Positions 33,107 to 35,431 of a DNA stretch of 35,431 nt are shown piece by piece. The translations under genes and the position numbers were made by a program. Every line of letters starts with the position of its first letter. Position 1 is the stretch's first letter. Origin of the DNA: Phenylobacterium sp. (GTDB lineage: Bacteria > Pseudomonadota > Alphaproteobacteria > Caulobacterales > Caulobacteraceae). A model generated the notes under the pieces. It worked only from the letters and a program-made list of their open reading frames with translations. It was not told the DNA's origin and did no database searches. The stretch is taken from the NCBI RefSeq assembly GCF_025934275.1, contig NZ_JAICYI010000036.1, positions 1-35,431 of the forward strand, in the 5' to 3' direction.

Positions 33107-33125
33107 TGGCACACCTCCTTGGCAC
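33107..33125. repeat. Two TGGCAC copies upstream of the Rep operon
   Basis: TGGCAC at 33107-33112 and 33120-33125, 13 bp apart, repeat the motif clustered at the left end of the element (30651-30707). Shared motifs at both places point to one element-encoded binding protein. Confidence 0.45.
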
Positions 33126-33202
33126 GCCGCGACCCAACCACCTGAAAACACTGAACTACGCTCCCTCTGAACGGGGGAACGTCGCCGCGCCGCCCTTCAC
33201 TA

Positions 33203-33219
33203 TCTGCACTTCTACAGAA
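33203..33219. repeat. 17-bp dyad, central copy
   Basis: TCTGCACTTCTACAGAA matches the sequence at 35331-35347 in 15 of 17 positions and has near-dyad ends (TCTG...CAGA). It lies in the divergent control region of the element, upstream of the rightward operon promoter. Confidence 0.55.
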
Positions 33220-33224
33220 TCCGC

Positions 33225-33253
33225 TTGACTACTGTCAACTAAGAAGTTAGAAG
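33225..33253 (+). promoter_or_regulatory. Candidate promoter of the rightward regulator-recombinase operon
   Basis: TTGACT (33225-33230) and TAGAAG (33248-33253) are 17 bp apart. The -35 is the left arm of a perfect dyad TTGAC-TACT-GTCAA (33225-33238), a good operator candidate. The region 33011-33332 has no larger gene on either strand; it holds this control region and a 15-codon reading frame (33293-33340) with GAGGACGAG upstream that overlaps the next start. Confidence 0.4.
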
Positions 33254-33332
33254 AAGGGCATGGGCGGCGGTCGCCCGACTTGAGGACGAGAAATGAGCCG
33301 TTGGTTTCGAGCGAGCGTGGGAGGGCAGGCGC

Positions 33333-33794
33333 ATGGGTGACGCACTCATCTGGCGCGTGGTCCCCAATCCCGAACCCGCCCTCGCGCGGATGTGGGGCTA
33401 CGACGAGACCCGGATCGCGCAAGACGTTCTCGGCGAAGACGCGCCCGCCCCTTCTGCCGGATACGTCCTCGGCTTTGCCCGAGTTGGACCGCTGCTCAAC
33501 TGGTGGCGCCGCTGCTGGGCGGAAGACGACGTTGCGCCCACCCACTACGACGACGTGGGCTTCAGCGTGTGCGCCTATCGCGCCCGCGAGTGCCCCGGCA
33601 CCGTCTGGTTCCGGCGCCGAGGCGCAGCCGTGCTGGCCCGGTTCGTGCCCGCTGCCAACGAGGCTCGCTTCCCGACCGCGCTGCTGATGTCGGCGCCGGA
33701 TGCCCGAGACCTGACGAGAGCAGCGGAGGCGGTGCTCGACCGGCGGCGCAAACGGCTGCCCACGCCCCATGACCTGACCGAGATTGCGCCGTGA
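33333..33794 (+). CDS. Element protein of unknown family, 153 aa
   Basis: The product begins MGDALIWRVVPNPEPALARM and has Trp-rich stretches (GPLLNWWRRCWAEDD) and VWFRRRGAAVLARFVPAAN. I do not recognise the family. GGGAGGGC precedes ATG 33333. Its TGA overlaps the GTG start of the MarR-like gene by 4 bp, tying it to the regulator and recombinase genes; a rightward reading is preferred over the antisense frame because of that coupling. Confidence 0.6.
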   Translation: MGDALIWRVVPNPEPALARMWGYDETRIAQDVLGEDAPAPSAGYVLGFARVGPLLNWWRRCWAEDDVAPTHYDDVGFSVCAYRARECPGTVWFRRRGAAVLARFVPAANEARFPTALLMSAPDARDLTRAAEAVLDRRRKRLPTPHDLTEIAP

Positions 33795-34195
33795 CGAAGA
33801 CGATCAGCACAACCGAACTCGCCGAGAGCATCGACCACCTCGCCCGAGGGTTCGCCGCCTTGGCGGACTACCTTCCCGCCCGCGCGTCGTATCGGCAGGC
33901 CCTCGCCTTCATGCTCTTGGCTCAGGCAGACCTCGCCGGGCGCAAGATGACCGTCAGCGACCTGCGCGACGCGGCTGGCGACGATCTGAACGGCTTGCCG
34001 AAGCTCGGACAATCCATCGAGAGAACCTACCAACTGTTCTTGGCCCCCTCGAAGCAAGAGCCGAACGGGCTGGGCTGGCTGAAGCAAGTCCCCGACGACG
34101 ACGACCGGCGCAAAAAGCATCTGCGTCTGACGAGCGAGGGTTTAGCGGTCGCAAATCACGCGGTCGCTGCCCTAAGGCAACCAATGGAAACTTAG
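33791..34195 (+). CDS. MarR-like winged-helix regulator of the element
   Basis: A 134-aa protein starting at GTG 33791. The C-terminal half has the MarR-type wing: LGQSIERTYQLFLAPSKQEP, then GWLKQVPDDDDRRKKHLRLT and SEGLAVANHAVAAL, in which D-x-R-R-K-x-L-x-L-T is characteristic. The N-terminal helices (SIDHLARGFAALADYL, SYRQALAFMLLAQADLAGRK) fit the dimer/HTH part. It overlaps the gene before it by 4 bp and ends 3 bp before the recombinase gene, so it probably controls excision or the element's operons. Confidence 0.7.
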   Translation: MTKTISTTELAESIDHLARGFAALADYLPARASYRQALAFMLLAQADLAGRKMTVSDLRDAAGDDLNGLPKLGQSIERTYQLFLAPSKQEPNGLGWLKQVPDDDDRRKKHLRLTSEGLAVANHAVAALRQPMET

Positions 34196-34198
34196 TAA

Positions 34199-35308
34199 GT
34201 GAGAAAGAACGCCTATACGCTCAGCCAGAAGAAGTCTGGCATCTGGATCGTGGACTTCGACGACGACGGTCAACGTCGGCGCCTGAGCACCAAGACGCGA
34301 GACAAGACCGAGGCCCACAAAAAGGCGCGCGATCTCGTGCTGGGCACCGGAAACACCCCCGGTTCGGTCACGTCGTCTCGTGGACATAGTTCGGCGATGG
34401 TCACCATGAACGATCTTTTCGTCCGCTGCGAAAAGACGATCTGGCACCCGCGCGAACTGGCCTCGCAGCGCACCCTGAAATCGAACCTCAAGGTGCTGAC
34501 GAAGCTCATCGGTGACGAGCCGGTCGCCACCATGGACTACAGCCGCCTCGAACGGCTGAAGGACGACCTGTTCGCCCTCGACTACGCACCGGGCACGGTC
34601 AAACGGAAGATGGACACGGTGGGCAAGGCCCTCACGATGGCTTGCCGCTGGACCGACGCGAACGGCAAGCCGCTGCTTCGTGGCAAGCCGCCGATGCCGT
34701 CGATCACCTGCAACAACGCCCGCGACCGGGTTCTCACGCCTGCCGAGGAGCGGGCGGTGTTCAAGGCAATCGAGGTGCGGCAGCAATCGGAGCCTACCCG
34801 CGAGTGGTGGCGGTATGGGCGCCTGATCCGGTTCCTGCTGGACACGGGCTGCCGTCTCGGTGAAGCCCTCGTCGTCACGGAAAAGAGCGTCGAAATGCAC
34901 CCGGATGGGATCACCTACGTCGCCCTGAAGCGGCACCAGACCAAGACGCGGCAGCCTCGCCTTATTCCCCTGACGGACGCGGTGTTGGAGTCGCTGCCGA
35001 AGCTGACCGCCATGGCGGACGGTGGGCCGCTGTTCCCCTTCAAGCAGTCGGCGGCTTGGTATCGGTGGTCGAACATCAGAAAGGATGTTCAGGCCATGCC
35101 CAACGGGCACGACATTTCCGACGTGGTGCTGCACTCCATGCGTCACACTTGCCTGACCGCCCTCGCCAAAGAGAACGACGTGCTCAAGGTGTCGAGATGG
35201 GCGGGCCACTCGAACATCTCCACGACCGCCAAGCACTACGCTCACCTGAGCGGCAAGGACTTGCACGGCGCCCTCGATGTCCTGAACCGCCGCGCGCAAC
35301 AAGGGTGA
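34199..35308 (+). CDS. Tyrosine-type site-specific recombinase/integrase
   Basis: A 369-aa integrase with the full catalytic set: Arg219 (LLDTGCRLGEAL), Lys249 (RHQTKTRQPRLIPL), His312-x-x-Arg315 (HSMRHTCLTAL), His337 (WAGHSNISTTAKHYAHL) and nucleophile Tyr347. An N-terminal arm-binding-type segment (MRKNAYTLSQKKSGIWIVDF) and a SAM-like core-binding domain (about 68-150) precede it. The start is GTG 34199, four bases after the regulator's stop. It lies 96 bp from the right attachment repeat and should catalyse integration and excision at the tRNA-Ser site. Confidence 0.95.
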   Translation: MRKNAYTLSQKKSGIWIVDFDDDGQRRRLSTKTRDKTEAHKKARDLVLGTGNTPGSVTSSRGHSSAMVTMNDLFVRCEKTIWHPRELASQRTLKSNLKVLTKLIGDEPVATMDYSRLERLKDDLFALDYAPGTVKRKMDTVGKALTMACRWTDANGKPLLRGKPPMPSITCNNARDRVLTPAEERAVFKAIEVRQQSEPTREWWRYGRLIRFLLDTGCRLGEALVVTEKSVEMHPDGITYVALKRHQTKTRQPRLIPLTDAVLESLPKLTAMADGGPLFPFKQSAAWYRWSNIRKDVQAMPNGHDISDVVLHSMRHTCLTALAKENDVLKVSRWAGHSNISTTAKHYAHLSGKDLHGALDVLNRRAQQG

Positions 35309-35330
35309 CGGAAACAGAGGGATTCAGTTT

Positions 35331-35347
35331 TCTGCATATCTACAGAA
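35331..35347. repeat. 17-bp dyad, right-end copy
   Basis: TCTGCATATCTACAGAA, 22 bp after the recombinase stop and 57 bp before the right repeat, matches the copy at 33203-33219 in 15 of 17 positions. Likely a protein-binding site at the right end (recombinase arm or excision-factor site). Confidence 0.55.
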
Positions 35348-35404
35348 ATATGCGCCAAACCGCCTCGCCGCCATTGGCGTAAGTTGTTGATTTTACGAGA
35401 ACTA

Positions 35405-35423
35405 AATCCCTCTCTCACCGCCA
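35405..35423 (+). repeat. Right attachment repeat
   Basis: An exact copy of the 19-bp tRNA-Ser 3' end (30596-30614). It is not part of an intact tRNA and represents the displaced original end of the tRNA gene, marking the right limit of the element. Confidence 0.9.
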
Positions 35424-35431
35424 CCCAGTCC

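Noticed and set aside
33156..33770. A minus-strand frame opposite the 153-aa element gene
   Set aside because: The plus-strand frame has a ribosome site and a 4-bp overlap with the MarR-like gene; the minus frame would run through the control region and dyads.

Overview
The window is chromosomal DNA of a high-GC alphaproteobacterium, most likely a member of the Caulobacteraceae (Caulobacter/Phenylobacterium type). This rests on very high GC, short intergenic gaps, many 4-bp start/stop overlaps, and a gene set that includes EipA (DUF1134), GluQ-RS, a COG4119 Nudix protein, a DUF3309 peptide, DUF983 and entericidin. The placement is an inference from gene content, not from a marker-gene comparison.

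Layout. 1-4.6 kb: the tail of an unidentified gene, a Tat-exported DUF882/M15 peptidase, a Nudix hydrolase, an XRE regulator, a 72-aa protein, a cation-diffusion transporter that seems to start at CTG, rubredoxin, a sulfotransferase and an HNH nuclease. 4.8-6.0 kb: two very small paralogous membrane-peptide genes (33 and 36 aa), each with its own near-identical promoter, and a divergent TetR regulator that shares the second promoter region. 6.0-12.7 kb: gluQ-RS, two unrelated transport genes (EamA, NhaA), SelO, a C-tail-anchored unknown, and a CMD-SDR pair. 12.85-17.4 kb: rpmI-rplT with a terminator, then pheS-ASCH-pheT in which an ASCH-domain gene sits translationally coupled inside the phenylalanyl-tRNA synthetase operon. 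17.4-18.4 kb: an ArsR-SRPBCC pair, a decayed SRPBCC copy, and a promoter geometry that argues for a leaderless GTG start of ArsR. 18.4-30.5 kb: ordinary chromosomal genes (sterol-desaturase family, family 39-like glycosyltransferase, VOC, eipA, lepA, RhtA-like exporter, small lipoproteins, Mut7-C, DUF983, DUF3309, tandem MmcQ/YjbR proteins, msrA, a TPR protein and a c-type cytochrome).

30.5-35.4 kb: a tRNA-Ser(GGA) gene is the insertion site of a compact integrated element. The last 19 bp of the tRNA (30596-30614) recur exactly at 35405-35423, which would excise as a 4,809-bp circle. It carries a tyrosine recombinase next to the right end, a MarR-like regulator and an unknown protein upstream of it, a leftward three-gene operon whose middle gene has the layout of a rolling-circle replication initiator (zinc-type Cys cluster, U-rich strand, H in a degenerate HUH motif, YxxK), and a rightward two-gene cargo unit (secreted protein plus 92-aa protein). 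Short TGGCAC repeats cluster just inside the left end and in front of the rep operon, and a 17-bp dyad recurs in the central control region and beside the right end. No phage structural genes, relaxase or conjugation genes are visible, so this looks like a minimal integrate-and-replicate element.

The two most unusual things here are this element and the duplicated small-membrane-peptide/TetR locus at 4.8-6.0 kb.
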